Notes: generated by a model not told the origin, from the sequence alone. Positions 25,939 to 34,282 are shown, counted from the first letter of the stretch. The stretch: 64,000 nucleotides of DNA from an uncultured Litoreibacter sp. (GCF_947487515.1 NZ_CANKWO010000001.1:1046844-1110843); one strand, 5' to 3'. A program made the numbers and translations.

Positions 25939-26048
25939 CCGGAAGCACAAGACTTCCGGTCCCTGCCGTGTGTAGGGATCGCCCCCCATCAGCGCGTCGC
26001 GCCCATGGGGGCCAAACTGTTTGTTTGGACTTCATTCGCGTCGAATGA
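25939..26048 (+). ncRNA. chain of five adjacent hairpins upstream of ffh (putative structured leader or small RNA)
   Basis: Five perfect inverted repeats lie almost end to end. Arms are CCGGAAG/CTTCCGG (25939-25959), TCCCT/AGGGA (25960-25978), CCCCCAT/ATGGGGG (25983-26011, with an inner GCG/CGC), CCAAAC/GTTTGG (26012-26028) and TCATTCG/CGAATGA (26032-26048). Almost no base lies outside a stem or loop. The region sits between a stop codon and ffh, whose start is 75 bases further on. No T-run follows a stem, so terminator function is unlikely. I could not match it to the SRP RNA, 6S, or a riboswitch that I know. Confidence 0.5.
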
Positions 26049-26122
26049 GAGGGGGCAATTGCCGATGAGCCGGCCCATACTTAAGTAAGGGTCACATGTG
26101 AGAATGAAGGAGCCGAGTGCTT

Positions 26123-27628
26123 ATGTTTGAGAATCTGTCCGAACGCCTCTCAGGCGTCTTTGATAAGCTCACAAAGCAAGGCGCGCTGTCCGAGGACGAC
26201 GTAAAAACTGCGCTTCGCGAAGTGCGCGTGGCGTTGCTGGAGGCCGATGTCTCCCTGTCCGTCGCCCGTGATTTCGTCAAAGCGGTTTCCGAAAAGGCAA
26301 CTGGCCAGAATGTCACCAAGTCGGTCACACCAGGCCAGCAAGTTGTCAAAATCGTCCACGACGAGCTGCAACATGTTTTGGCGGGCGACAACGAAGAGCC
26401 GGGTGAGCTAAAGATCGACAGCCCCCCCGCCCCGATCCTGATGGTCGGTTTGCAGGGCTCCGGTAAGACCACCACCACCGGTAAGCTAGCCAAGCGCCTG
26501 AGCGAGAAGAACAACAAGAAGGTCTTGATGGCCTCGCTTGACGTCAACCGCCCCGCCGCGATGGAGCAGCTGGCGATCCTCGGCAAACAGATCGGCGTGG
26601 ACACGCTGCCGATTGTCAAAGGCGAAACACCTGTTCAAATCGCCAAACGCGCCAAGCAGCAGGCGACATTGGGCGGCTATGACGTCTTTATGCTCGACAC
26701 CGCTGGTCGTTTGCAGATCGACCAAGTGCTAATGCAGGAAGTCGAAGACGTCCGCGACATCGTGAAGCCACGCGAAACACTGCTGGTTGTGGATGGTCTC
26801 ACCGGTCAGGTTGCGGTGGATGTTGCAGAAGAATTCGACGGCAAGATCGGCATCTCCGGCGTGGTCCTGACCCGTATGGACGGCGACGGTCGCGGTGGTG
26901 CGGCCCTGTCCATGCGTGCTGTCACCGGCAAACCGATCAAATTCGTAGGCCTCGGCGAAAAGATGGACGCCCTCGAGACCTTCGAGCCAGAGCGCATTGC
27001 AGGTCGCATCCTTGGCATGGGCGACATCGTCGCGCTGGTCGAGAAAGCACAAGAAACCATCGAGGCCGAACAAGCCGAGCGCATGATGAAGCGCTTCCAA
27101 AAGGGTCAGTTCAACATGAACGACCTGAAAAGCCAGCTTGAGCAGATGATCAAGATGGGCGGCATGGACGGGCTTATGGGCATGATGCCCGGCATGAAGA
27201 AAATGGCAAACCAAGCCAAAGAAGCGGGCATGGACGACAAGGTCCTCAAGCAGCAAATCGCGCTGATCCAGTCGATGACCAAACGCGAACGCGCCAACCC
27301 GCAGCTTTTGCAGGCCTCCCGCAAAAAACGGATTGCCAAGGGTGCGGGCATGGAAGTGTCCGACCTGAACAAGCTTCTCAAGATGCAACGCCAGATGGGC
27401 GACGTCATGAAGAAGATGGGCAAAATGGGTAAGGGCGGCATGCTCAAGCAAGCCATGAAGGGCATGATGGGCAAAGGCGGCGGCATGCCAGACATGAACG
27501 ACCCAGCAGCCATGGAAGCCGCAGCCAAACAGTTGGGCGCGAAGATGCCCGGCGGCTTGGCAGGCATGCCTGGTTTGGGCGGCGGCGCTTTGCCACCTGG
27601 CCTGTCGGGGTTCGGTAAGAAAAAATGA
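26123..27628 (+). CDS. ffh: signal recognition particle GTPase Ffh (SRP54)
   Basis: Binds signal sequences of nascent membrane proteins together with SRP RNA and delivers ribosomes to FtsY. About 501 residues. N domain at about 1-90 (ALREVRVALLEADVSLSVARD), G domain with GLQGSGKTTTTGKL, DTAGRLQ, VVDGLTGQ and TRMDGDGRGGAALS, and M domain from about 310 with GQFNMNDLKSQLEQMIKMGG and the RNA-binding SMTKRERANP. The C-terminus is unusually Met/Gly/Lys-rich (GMMGKGGGMPDMNDP). ATG chosen because AAGGAG is about ten bases upstream; a GTG two codons earlier is possible. Its last base pairs overlap the GNAT gene (ATGA). Confidence 0.96.
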   Translation: MFENLSERLSGVFDKLTKQGALSEDDVKTALREVRVALLEADVSLSVARDFVKAVSEKATGQNVTKSVTPGQQVVKIVHDELQHVLAGDNEEPGELKIDSPPAPILMVGLQGSGKTTTTGKLAKRLSEKNNKKVLMASLDVNRPAAMEQLAILGKQIGVDTLPIVKGETPVQIAKRAKQQATLGGYDVFMLDTAGRLQIDQVLMQEVEDVRDIVKPRETLLVVDGLTGQVAVDVAEEFDGKIGISGVVLTRMDGDGRGGAALSMRAVTGKPIKFVGLGEKMDALETFEPERIAGRILGMGDIVALVEKAQETIEAEQAERMMKRFQKGQFNMNDLKSQLEQMIKMGGMDGLMGMMPGMKKMANQAKEAGMDDKVLKQQIALIQSMTKRERANPQLLQASRKKRIAKGAGMEVSDLNKLLKMQRQMGDVMKKMGKMGKGGMLKQAMKGMMGKGGGMPDMNDPAAMEAAAKQLGAKMPGGLAGMPGLGGGALPPGLSGFGKKK

Positions 27629-28137
27629 TCGCCCCCACCCTTCATACGGAACGCCTGACGCTGCGCCCCTTGGCGTTGAGCGACTTTGAGCCGTTGGCTG
27701 CGTTCTATGAAAGCGACCGTTCGAAGTATGTTGGCGGGCCAAAACGTCCCGACGAGACATGGCGCGCATTGGCGTGCGAAATTGGCCATTGGACCCTGCG
27801 CGGGTACGGCCGCTTTGGCGTGGATGAAACCGCTACTGGCAAATTTGTCGGCATGGTTGGCCCTTGGTTTCCAGATGCATGGCCCGAACCAGAATTGGGT
27901 TGGGACCTGATGAACGGCTTTGAGGGGCGCGGATTTGCAACTGAGGCTGGATTGGCGACACGCGATTTCGTTTACAAAACCTTGGGATGGAAAACTGCCA
28001 TTAGCCTTGTCGCTGATGGGAACCTGGGCTCTGCTAAAGTCGCGGAACGCATGGGTGCGACTTGGGAAAGTAAACTCGACCATCCGATGTTTGGCATGGT
28101 CAACATCTACCGCCACGCCAAACCGGAGGCCGTGTAA
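27625..28137 (+). CDS. GNAT-family N-acetyltransferase (RimJ/RimL type)
   Basis: 170 residues; transfers an acetyl group from acetyl-CoA to an amine, perhaps a protein N-terminus. Start IAPTLHTERLTLRPLALSDF is the standard RimJ/RimL opening; ELGWDLMNGFEGRGFATEAG holds the acetyl-CoA loop and VADGNLGSAKVAERMGATWE the later helix. Overlaps the ffh stop by four bases and its own stop overlaps the chorismate mutase ATG by one, so it is part of the same transcript. Acceptor unknown. Confidence 0.88.
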   Translation: MIAPTLHTERLTLRPLALSDFEPLAAFYESDRSKYVGGPKRPDETWRALACEIGHWTLRGYGRFGVDETATGKFVGMVGPWFPDAWPEPELGWDLMNGFEGRGFATEAGLATRDFVYKTLGWKTAISLVADGNLGSAKVAERMGATWESKLDHPMFGMVNIYRHAKPEAV

Positions 28138-28430
28138 TGTCTGACGCCGTGACCAAAGCCGCCGAAGTGCTGAAAGAGCACCGCGCCAGCATCGACCGGT
28201 TGGACGCGATCCTTGTCTACACTTTGGGCGAGCGCTTCAAGCACACTCAAGCTGTCGGCAAGCTAAAAGCAGAACACGACCTGCCGCCATCCGACCCCGA
28301 CCGCGAGGAAAAACAAATCACCCGTCTGGAAGACTTGGCACAACGCGCCGATCTGGACCCCGAATTCGCCAAATCCTTCCTGAATTTCATCATTCGGGAA
28401 GTCATCCAAAACCACAAAAAGTTTCAATAA
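28137..28430 (+). CDS. chorismate mutase, AroQ class
   Basis: Converts chorismate to prephenate for Phe/Tyr synthesis. 97 residues, all helical, length normal for a free-standing AroQ domain. Conserved residues: RASIDRLDAILVYTLGERFK at the first helix, VGKLKAEHDLPPSDPDREEK with the active-site Lys and Asp/Arg-Glu region, and NFIIREVIQNHKKFQ at the end with the Gln/Arg contact. The ATG overlaps the stop of the GNAT gene by one base. Placement between ffh and rpsP is common in Rhodobacterales. Confidence 0.9.
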   Translation: MSDAVTKAAEVLKEHRASIDRLDAILVYTLGERFKHTQAVGKLKAEHDLPPSDPDREEKQITRLEDLAQRADLDPEFAKSFLNFIIREVIQNHKKFQ

Positions 28431-28475
28431 TTTCGGGCACCTACCCGATACGACCCCTTTAAGGAGAACTAAACA

Positions 28476-28889
28476 ATGTCTATGAAAATCCGTCTGGCCC
28501 GTGGTGGCTCTAAGAAACGTCCATTTTACCGCGTTGTAGCAGCTGACAGCCGCATGCCACGTGACGGCCGTTACGTTGAAAAATTGGGCACATACAACCC
28601 ATTGCTGGCAAAAGACAGCGAAGATCGTGTGAAGCTGAACATGGAACGCGTTCAGTACTGGTTGGACCAAGGCGCCCAGCCTTCTGACCGCGTTTCCCGC
28701 TTCTTGGAAGCTGCTGGTGTTCTTGAGAAGAAAGAACGTGCCAACATGAAGAAAGCCGAGCCAGGCAAGAAAGCCCAAGATCGCGCTGAAGAAAAAGCCG
28801 CTAAGGTTGCTGCCGCTGCTGAAGCTGCTGCCGCCCCAGCTGAGGCTCCTGCGGAAGAAGCACCAGCTGAAGAAGCAGCTGCAGAGTAA
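28476..28889 (+). CDS. rpsP: 30S ribosomal protein S16
   Basis: Small-subunit ribosomal protein needed for 30S assembly. The first 80 residues are a normal S16: [52 protein letters not shown]. Beyond this a low-complexity tail of about 50 residues of Lys, Glu and Ala follows, giving 137 in all; such tails are usual in alphaproteobacterial S16. AAGGAG stands nine bases before the ATG. Confidence 0.96.
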   Translation: MSMKIRLARGGSKKRPFYRVVAADSRMPRDGRYVEKLGTYNPLLAKDSEDRVKLNMERVQYWLDQGAQPSDRVSRFLEAAGVLEKKERANMKKAEPGKKAQDRAEEKAAKVAAAAEAAAAPAEAPAEEAPAEEAAAE

Positions 28890-28897
28890 TCTGCGCT

Positions 28898-29527
28898 ATG
28901 CGTGAATTCGAACCGGATTTCCGGGACGAGCTATATGAGTTGATGCGGTGGCGGCGTGATGTGCGTCGCTTCCGCACCACACCTGTGGACGAGGCACTGC
29001 TTATGCGGTGCCTCGACGCATTTTCGCATGCCCCTTCTGTGGGCCTGTCGGAACCTTGGCGCATTGTGCGTGTCGAGAGCAAAGCCGCCCGCGCCGCAGC
29101 CCGCACGAACTTTGAGACCGCCAACGCCGAAGCCCTTGCCCGCTATGACGGCGACAAGGCTGACAACTACGCCAAGCTGAAACTGGCCGGCATGGACCGC
29201 GCCCCTGTTCAGCTGGCAATCTTCTGCGATGAAAGCACCAATAAGGGCCACGGGCTCGGCGCAGGATCCATGCCGGAGATGCGCCGCTACTCCGTCGTCG
29301 CGGCGATTACCCTGCTGTGGCTCACGGCCCGCGTCGAAGGTTTAGGATTGGGGTGGGTGTCGGTACTGGACCCAGAGCAACTGCGCCGCGATTTAGAGGC
29401 GCCAAAGGACTGGGCGTTGATCGGCTACTTCTGCATCGGCTACCCAGAGAAAGACCATGACACACCTGAATTGTTGCGCGAAGGCTGGGAAGACCGCGCC
29501 ACCGCACTGGATATTCGAACGGTATGA
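28898..29527 (+). CDS. bluB: 5,6-dimethylbenzimidazole synthase
   Basis: Nitroreductase-fold enzyme that breaks down reduced FMN with oxygen to make 5,6-dimethylbenzimidazole, the lower ligand of vitamin B12. 209 residues. Typical segments: MRWRRDVRRFRTTPVDEALL at the N-terminus, FSHAPSVGLSEPWRIVRV, and WLTARVEGLGLGWVSVLDP with IGYFCIGYPE near the C-terminus. The Asp/Ser positions that distinguish BluB from ordinary nitroreductases could not be checked without an alignment. It lies eight bases after rpsP and overlaps the EVE gene by four bases; no other B12 gene is in the window. Confidence 0.9.
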   Translation: MREFEPDFRDELYELMRWRRDVRRFRTTPVDEALLMRCLDAFSHAPSVGLSEPWRIVRVESKAARAAARTNFETANAEALARYDGDKADNYAKLKLAGMDRAPVQLAIFCDESTNKGHGLGAGSMPEMRRYSVVAAITLLWLTARVEGLGLGWVSVLDPEQLRRDLEAPKDWALIGYFCIGYPEKDHDTPELLREGWEDRATALDIRTV

Positions 29528-29946
29528 GCCCCCGATACATCATAGGTGTCGTGCATGCTCAGCATGTAGCGGCAGGCAAGCGCCAAAGCTTCGTCGCCTT
29601 CAGCCACGGCAAGGAATCCGCCGTGCGCAACTTGGATGTGGGCGACAAGGTGATCTTCTACGCTCCGAAAACCGAGTTCGACGGCGCCCCTGTCCAAGCA
29701 TTTGTCGGACATGCCACCATCACTGGCGCGGCCCCTCGGCAGGCTGATTACATGACGGGCATGCCTGCGTGGGTGCGAGATGCGCAATTTGATGATGTGA
29801 CCGAGGTGCCTGTGCGCCCGCTGCTCGAAGAGCTATCGTTCATCACCCGCCCCAGCCACTGGGGCATGTCATTTCGCCAAGGGAAATTCGCGATATCCGA
29901 AGTGGACTATCGCCTCATCGCCAAAGCCATGGGGGTGACGATATGA
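29524..29946 (+). CDS. EVE-domain protein (UPF0310 type)
   Basis: 140 residues. The opening [20 protein letters not shown], then [23 protein letters not shown] and [19 protein letters not shown], follows the EVE fold of the UPF0310 group, related to YTH and PUA-like nucleic-acid base readers. In other bacteria EVE proteins recognise modified bases in RNA or DNA. Here it is translationally coupled to bluB and followed by a small gene and the ribosome/tRNA genes rimM and trmD, which favours an RNA role; that is inference. Confidence 0.82.
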   Translation: MSPRYIIGVVHAQHVAAGKRQSFVAFSHGKESAVRNLDVGDKVIFYAPKTEFDGAPVQAFVGHATITGAAPRQADYMTGMPAWVRDAQFDDVTEVPVRPLLEELSFITRPSHWGMSFRQGKFAISEVDYRLIAKAMGVTI

Positions 29947-30089
29947 TCCGCCGATTGTTCTCACTGGTGCTTATGGGGCTGGCCTTTTATGGCGGTATCA
30001 AGGTAGAGCGCGGGTTAACGGAGGGCCGTTGCACGAATGCAGGCGGCACCATGATCGACGCGGTTTGCATTGGAGCACAACCAAAATGA
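29943..30089 (+). CDS. small exported or membrane protein, 48 aa
   Basis: A short gene fully embedded between the EVE gene and rimM: its ATG overlaps the EVE stop and its TGA overlaps the rimM ATG, both as ATGA. It encodes [20 protein letters not shown], a basic start plus hydrophobic helix, followed by [20 protein letters not shown] and VCIGAQPK with two cysteines that could form a disulfide outside the membrane. The double coupling and signal-like N-terminus argue for a true gene although it is too short for usual gene-length limits. Function unknown. Confidence 0.6.
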   Translation: MIRRLFSLVLMGLAFYGGIKVERGLTEGRCTNAGGTMIDAVCIGAQPK

Positions 30090-30592
30090 GTAAAGACAAG
30101 ATTGTTGTAGGCGCGATTGCCGGTTCCTTCGGTGTTAAGGGAGAGGTGCGGCTGAAAAGTTTCTGCGCCAACCCCGAGGACATCGCCCTTTACTCCCCGT
30201 TGTTGGGCGACAATGGCGTTGAATACACCGTGAAGATCACCCGTTCAGTCAAGAACGGTTTTGCCGCGCGACTGTCGGGCATTCGTTTCAAGGACGAAGC
30301 GGACGCCCTGCGCGGGGTGAAACTCTCGGCCGACCGAGACCTGCTGCCCTCTTTACCCGATGATGAGTACTATCATGCCGATCTGATGGGGCTTGAGGTT
30401 TTAGACACAGGCGGTGAAGTGTTGGGCAAGGTCGCAGCCGTGTTGAACCATGGCGCGGGTGACATTCTGGAGCTGCGCGGGCCGACGTTGAAAGGCTCTG
30501 TCTTGCTACCCTTTACACTGGACGCAGTGCCCACTGTCGATTTGGCTGCCAAACGCATCATTATCGACCCTCCAGAAGGGTTACTCGGATAA
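30086..30592 (+). CDS. rimM: ribosome maturation factor RimM
   Basis: Helps assemble the head of the 30S subunit and binds S19. 168 residues: N-terminal RimM barrel ([37 protein letters not shown]), then the PRC-barrel part ([57 protein letters not shown]). The ATG within the stop of the small gene was preferred to a longer frame starting at 30029. trmD begins immediately after the stop. Confidence 0.95.
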   Translation: MSKDKIVVGAIAGSFGVKGEVRLKSFCANPEDIALYSPLLGDNGVEYTVKITRSVKNGFAARLSGIRFKDEADALRGVKLSADRDLLPSLPDDEYYHADLMGLEVLDTGGEVLGKVAAVLNHGAGDILELRGPTLKGSVLLPFTLDAVPTVDLAAKRIIIDPPEGLLG

Positions 30593-31396
30593 ATGGCCGC
30601 CCCAACCAGAAGCCACGGTCGCAAAACCATTTCAGCCTCACTCACTCCGCGTGATCTGATGGCCGAACCCACCCGCCTGAAGGGGGCATGGGCTGCGAAA
30701 ATTATCACGCTGTTCCCCGACGCCTTTCCCGGCGTGTTGGGCGCGTCATTGACCGGCAAAGCCTTGCAGGAAGGCAAATGGACGCTAGACCCGATTGATT
30801 TGCGCATTTTCGGCGAAGGCAAACACCGCAATGTGGACGACACACCCTATGGCGGCGGTGCCGGCATGGTTTTGCGGGCGGATATTGTCGGCAAGGCGCT
30901 TGATTTCGCCAACCGTGGCACATCAGAGCGCGCCAAATGGCCGGTTGTGTACCTGTCACCCCGCGGCAAACCCTTTACGCAAGCGAAGGCCGCAGAATGG
31001 GCGAAAGCCGACGGTATCACCCTGCTGTGCGGCCGCTTTGAAGGCGTGGACCAACGCGTGCTGGATCATTACGAGATTGAGGAGGTGTCGCTGGGTGACT
31101 TCGTCCTCACCGGTGGGGAGATTGCCGCACAAGCGATGATCGACGCCACCGTTCGATTGTTGCCCGATGTGCTTGGAAATGCCGTCTCTACGGAGGAGGA
31201 AAGCTTTTCAGATGGCATCACCCTAGAGCATCCGCAATACACCCGCCCTGCCGAATGGCGCGGCAGGGGCGTGCCCGATATTTTGACGTCAGGTGATCAC
31301 GGCAAGGTAGATGCTTGGCGTCGCCAGCAGTCGGAAGAGCTAACCAAAGCGCGCCGGCCCGATCTCTGGGCCAAACGAGATCACGACCAAGATTGA
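30593..31396 (+). CDS. trmD: tRNA (guanine-N1)-methyltransferase TrmD
   Basis: SAM-dependent enzyme that makes m1G37 in tRNAs with a G36 anticodon, preventing +1 frameshifts. Knot-fold motifs: IITLFPDAFPGVLG, YGGGAGMVLR, LLCGRFEGVDQRV, and EVSLGDFVLTGGE with YTRPAEWRG. Relative to most TrmD proteins, which begin just before AKIITLFP, this frame has about 40 extra N-terminal residues (SHGRKTISASLTPRDLM); an internal ATG at 30659 is the alternative start. rplS, its usual next neighbour, does not follow here. Confidence 0.95.
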   Translation: MAAPTRSHGRKTISASLTPRDLMAEPTRLKGAWAAKIITLFPDAFPGVLGASLTGKALQEGKWTLDPIDLRIFGEGKHRNVDDTPYGGGAGMVLRADIVGKALDFANRGTSERAKWPVVYLSPRGKPFTQAKAAEWAKADGITLLCGRFEGVDQRVLDHYEIEEVSLGDFVLTGGEIAAQAMIDATVRLLPDVLGNAVSTEEESFSDGITLEHPQYTRPAEWRGRGVPDILTSGDHGKVDAWRRQQSEELTKARRPDLWAKRDHDQD

Positions 31397-31701
31397 CCCA
31401 TCGCCCGCACCTTTTGGTGCAAATCGAGATGTACAAAACATCGTGAACTCTTCGGACTTGCGCCCATGCGCGTGAGGTATTTTCTCAGTCAGTCACAGAG
31501 TTTACTGCGCTTTAAGTGGTAATAAATATGCTATGCAAGGGCGGGGTCGGTATAGCGCCACCAATGCTATATGAACGCGTTGCGAGTTCTGGGGGCTTCG
31601 GCCCTTGAAATATTCACTACCTAGTAGTAGGTTGAAGTTAAGCTGCTCTGCACCTGCTGCGCAGTATCCCGCCAATGATGACACTTTGAAAGGACTCTCC
31701 G
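31397..31701. other. intergenic region between trmD and the cupin gene
   Basis: No convincing gene. A small GCACC/GGTGC hairpin with a TTTT loop lies just after trmD at 31407-31420 but has no T-run behind it. A minus-strand 60-codon frame near the middle has no family resemblance or ribosome site. The last 20 bases contain GAAAGGACTC before the cupin ATG. Promoter elements for the cupin operon are expected here but none stands out. Confidence 0.6.
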
Positions 31702-32370
31702 ATGGAATTGAATGCCGACTTTAGTCAACGCGTAGTTGTTCACTCCGACCAACTTGATTGGAACGCGTCACCAATGCCGGGAGTCGATCGCCGGATGCTG
31801 GATCGCATTGGCGGTGAAGTGGCGCGCGCAACCACCATTGTCCGCTATGCACCTGACAGCAAGTTCTCCGCGCATACCCACACCGGTGGGGAAGAGTTCA
31901 TCGTGCTTGATGGTGTGTTCCAAGACGAGCATGGCGATTTCCCTGAGGGCACATATGTTCGGAACCCGCCGACAACATCCCACACTCCCGGGTCAGAGCC
32001 AGGGTGCACCATCTTCGTCAAACTCTGGCAGTTCGACATGGAAGATCGCGACCAATTCCGAAAAACTATGGCAGATGAGCTTGCCGCCCCCGTAAACGGT
32101 GTGGCCACCGCAGTACTACACAGGGATGCGCAGGAAATAGTGACCTATAGTCACCTCGAGTCCGGTGCGACCCTAGCCAAGGACGACGACGGCGGGATCG
32201 AAATGTTGGTCATTTCGGGATCTGTCGTTGAAAGTGGTGAAACACTTGCCAAAGGTGCATGGTTGCGTTTGCCCGAAGGACATCCCTTGAACGCCGTTGC
32301 GGGCGAAGATGGGGCGAAGGTTTGGATCAAAACTGGTCACCTGCCCTACGCCAAGCCACCAGCGGTTTGA
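31702..32370 (+). CDS. double-cupin protein (ChrR-like)
   Basis: 222 residues with two cupin barrels. The first holds the metal-binding pattern [20 protein letters not shown] and, later, the His in [15 protein letters not shown]; the second (about 130-215) is a diverged copy with [20 protein letters not shown]. The first part resembles the cupin (ChrR) domain of anti-sigma factors but the zinc-binding anti-sigma N-terminus is absent, so it is probably an enzyme or sensor rather than an anti-sigma factor. First gene of a three-gene plus-strand operon; the next ATG overlaps its stop. Confidence 0.78.
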   Translation: MELNADFSQRVVVHSDQLDWNASPMPGVDRRMLDRIGGEVARATTIVRYAPDSKFSAHTHTGGEEFIVLDGVFQDEHGDFPEGTYVRNPPTTSHTPGSEPGCTIFVKLWQFDMEDRDQFRKTMADELAAPVNGVATAVLHRDAQEIVTYSHLESGATLAKDDDGGIEMLVISGSVVESGETLAKGAWLRLPEGHPLNAVAGEDGAKVWIKTGHLPYAKPPAV

Positions 32371-33053
32371 TGGGCATGAAATCTCCACTCGCGATTGTTG
32401 CAGGAGCAGGGGCTGGCCTTGGCCAATCCTTGCTCGCTCGGTTTGAACAAGGTGGCTATCACGTTGTTGGATTGGGGCGGACGCGCCCTGCTTCATGCGT
32501 CGGGGAATTCCATTTGTTGGACCTCACCGATAGCGCCGAAGTTGAACGCCGCATTGAAAGCATCATCGCAGAGCACGGCGCGCCCAAAGTCGTGCTGCAC
32601 AATACGGCCGAATTAGTGATTGCACCGTTCGAGAAAACTTCGCTGGACGACTTTCAGCGCACATGGTCATCGATGGTTCAAACGGCGGTTCTTTTGGCGC
32701 AATCAACTTTGCCCCCGATGGTGCAGGCAGGAGGCGGCGCATTCCTCGTGTCAGGTGCAACAGCTTCTTTGCGCGGCGGTGCCAAATTCTCTGCATTTGC
32801 CAGCGCAAAATTCGCGTTGCGTGGGCTGACCCAATCGCTGGCAAGGGAGTATCAATCCGCCGGCGTTCATGTGTGTCACGTTATCTTGGATGGCATCATC
32901 AACACCCCAAGGTCTCGGGAAATTCATAGCCTTGATCCGTCAAAAATGATGGCGCTCCAAGATATATCGGAGGTGTATTGGCAGCTGGCCCATCAACCCA
33001 AGTCGACATGGACGCATGAACTTGATCTCCGTCCATCCTCCGAGGGTTTCTAA
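32370..33053 (+). CDS. SDR-family oxidoreductase lacking the usual catalytic tyrosine
   Basis: 227 residues. Rossmann start with VAGAGAGLGQSLLARF and the cofactor loop LGRTRP; SGATASLRG carries the usual serine. At the YxxxK position the sequence reads FASAKFALRG, so Tyr is Phe while Lys is kept. Many SDRs of this small subgroup appear to share that pattern, which questions ordinary dehydrogenase chemistry. NNAG is replaced by HNTAE. ATG overlaps the cupin stop (TGATG). The substrate is unknown, but linkage to an amine oxidase-like flavoprotein and a cupin suggests one short pathway. Confidence 0.8.
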   Translation: MGMKSPLAIVAGAGAGLGQSLLARFEQGGYHVVGLGRTRPASCVGEFHLLDLTDSAEVERRIESIIAEHGAPKVVLHNTAELVIAPFEKTSLDDFQRTWSSMVQTAVLLAQSTLPPMVQAGGGAFLVSGATASLRGGAKFSAFASAKFALRGLTQSLAREYQSAGVHVCHVILDGIINTPRSREIHSLDPSKMMALQDISEVYWQLAHQPKSTWTHELDLRPSSEGF

Positions 33054-33056
33054 GGT

Positions 33057-34109
33057 ATGACAACACTGATTATCGGCGGTGGCCTTGCAGGGTTGGCTCT
33101 TGCTGAGATGCTGCAATCGCAGGGGCGCGAATTTATGCTGCTCGAAGCTCGTGACCGCTTTGGCGGGCGGATCAAGACAGAGTACCACGGCGACGGCTAC
33201 TTTGACTTGGGCCCTGCTTGGTTCTGGCCAGAACAGCCTCGTATAGCGAAGTTGACCGACCGCCTGAAGCTTGAGAAATTTGACCAATACGACCAAGGCG
33301 CGCTGTCCTTTGAAGATGAAAACGGTGGTGTTCAGCGTGGCCGTGGTTTCGCCTCGATGCAGGGATCGTGGCGCCTCAAAGGAGGGTTGGCTGCCCTAAC
33401 AGACGCGTTGGCAAATGCACTTCCAGACGCGCGAAAACGGCTGAACGCGATGGTTGTGGCATTGGACCGAACCAATGACGGGTTGATTGCCACGTTAGAA
33501 AATGGGGACAGATTGACCGCAGATAGGGTCGTGATCGCCCTGCCGCCGCGCCTTGCTGCCAACATCAAATTCACGCCTGACCTGCCACCCGCCACAATCG
33601 AATCCATGAAAGGGATTGCCACATGGATGGCGGGGCAAGCCAAAGCGATCGCCATTTATGACACCCCTTTCTGGCGCGATGAGGGGTTGTCTGGTGATGC
33701 TCAAAGTCGACACGGGCCGATGGTAGAGGTCCATGATGCCTCTCCGATGGATGGTGGACCATATGCCTTGTTTGGCTTCATTGGTGTTCCCCCGCAAGGT
33801 CGGGCGAACGAACAACTTTTGCGGACCCATTTGCTTGCGCAGCTGGGGCGCCTGTTTGGCGCAAAGGCTGCGAAGCCACGTAAGCTGGTTATCAAAGATT
33901 GGGCCTTCGATCCCTATACTGCAACACAGGCCGATCAGGCTCCGCTATATGCGCATCCGACATATGGCTTGCAGAAATCAATGACCGGTCTTTGGGAGAA
34001 CCGGTTGTTGTTCGGCGGAACCGAAGTCGCGCTACGATTTGGTGGCTATATTGAAGGGGCACTGGAGGCGGCAGAAAACGTCTTACCCCATCTATCAGAT
34101 AGCGAATGA
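33057..34109 (+). CDS. flavin amine oxidase-like FAD oxidoreductase
   Basis: 350 residues. FAD-binding motif IIGGGLAGLALAEMLQSQG, then EARDRFGGRIKTE (typical of monoamine oxidases and phytoene desaturases), RLKGGLAALTDALANAL, and the C-terminal FAD contact LLFGGTEVALRFGGYIEGAL. It is shorter than most monoamine oxidases (about 450). No signal peptide. Last gene of the cupin-SDR-oxidase operon and convergent with the large catabolic operon. Substrate may be a primary or cyclic amine; not decidable from sequence. Confidence 0.85.
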   Translation: MTTLIIGGGLAGLALAEMLQSQGREFMLLEARDRFGGRIKTEYHGDGYFDLGPAWFWPEQPRIAKLTDRLKLEKFDQYDQGALSFEDENGGVQRGRGFASMQGSWRLKGGLAALTDALANALPDARKRLNAMVVALDRTNDGLIATLENGDRLTADRVVIALPPRLAANIKFTPDLPPATIESMKGIATWMAGQAKAIAIYDTPFWRDEGLSGDAQSRHGPMVEVHDASPMDGGPYALFGFIGVPPQGRANEQLLRTHLLAQLGRLFGAKAAKPRKLVIKDWAFDPYTATQADQAPLYAHPTYGLQKSMTGLWENRLLFGGTEVALRFGGYIEGALEAAENVLPHLSDSE

Positions 34110-34166
34110 CAACCGTGACCTTTGGCCAACGCCATTTCAACAGCGGCCTTAGGACGGGGCAATCTG

Positions 34167-34193
34167 TTGAAGGCCATGCTTTCTGGCCTTCAA
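34167..34193. terminator. perfect ten-base hairpin between convergent operons
   Basis: TTGAAGGCCA pairs with TGGCCTTCAA around a seven-base loop, between the stop of the plus-strand oxidase and the stop of the minus-strand SDR. No T-run follows on either side, so it is either a weak two-way terminator or an mRNA 3' end stabiliser. Confidence 0.55.
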
Positions 34194-34282
34194 CGCAAGG
34201 CTATCACATCCGATGTCATCGCCCCGAACAAATGCGGCCCAATGCTGGTCGCCGCGCGTGGGCTTTAGGGAGCCTCGGCGCC

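Noticed and set aside
25925..26122. SRP RNA (ffs) upstream of ffh
   Set aside because: No GGTCAGG...GGAAGGAAGCAGCC-like apical loop and no single long hairpin; instead five short adjacent stems.
26729..27769. Minus-strand 346-codon frame opposite ffh
   Set aside because: His/Leu-rich mirror of the Met-rich M domain; ffh is certain on the plus strand.
28716..28889. Low-complexity Ala/Glu/Lys tail of S16 as an odd fusion
   Set aside because: Such tails are common in alphaproteobacterial S16 proteins.
31407..31420. Hairpin after trmD as an intrinsic terminator
   Set aside because: Stem is only five bases and no T-run follows.
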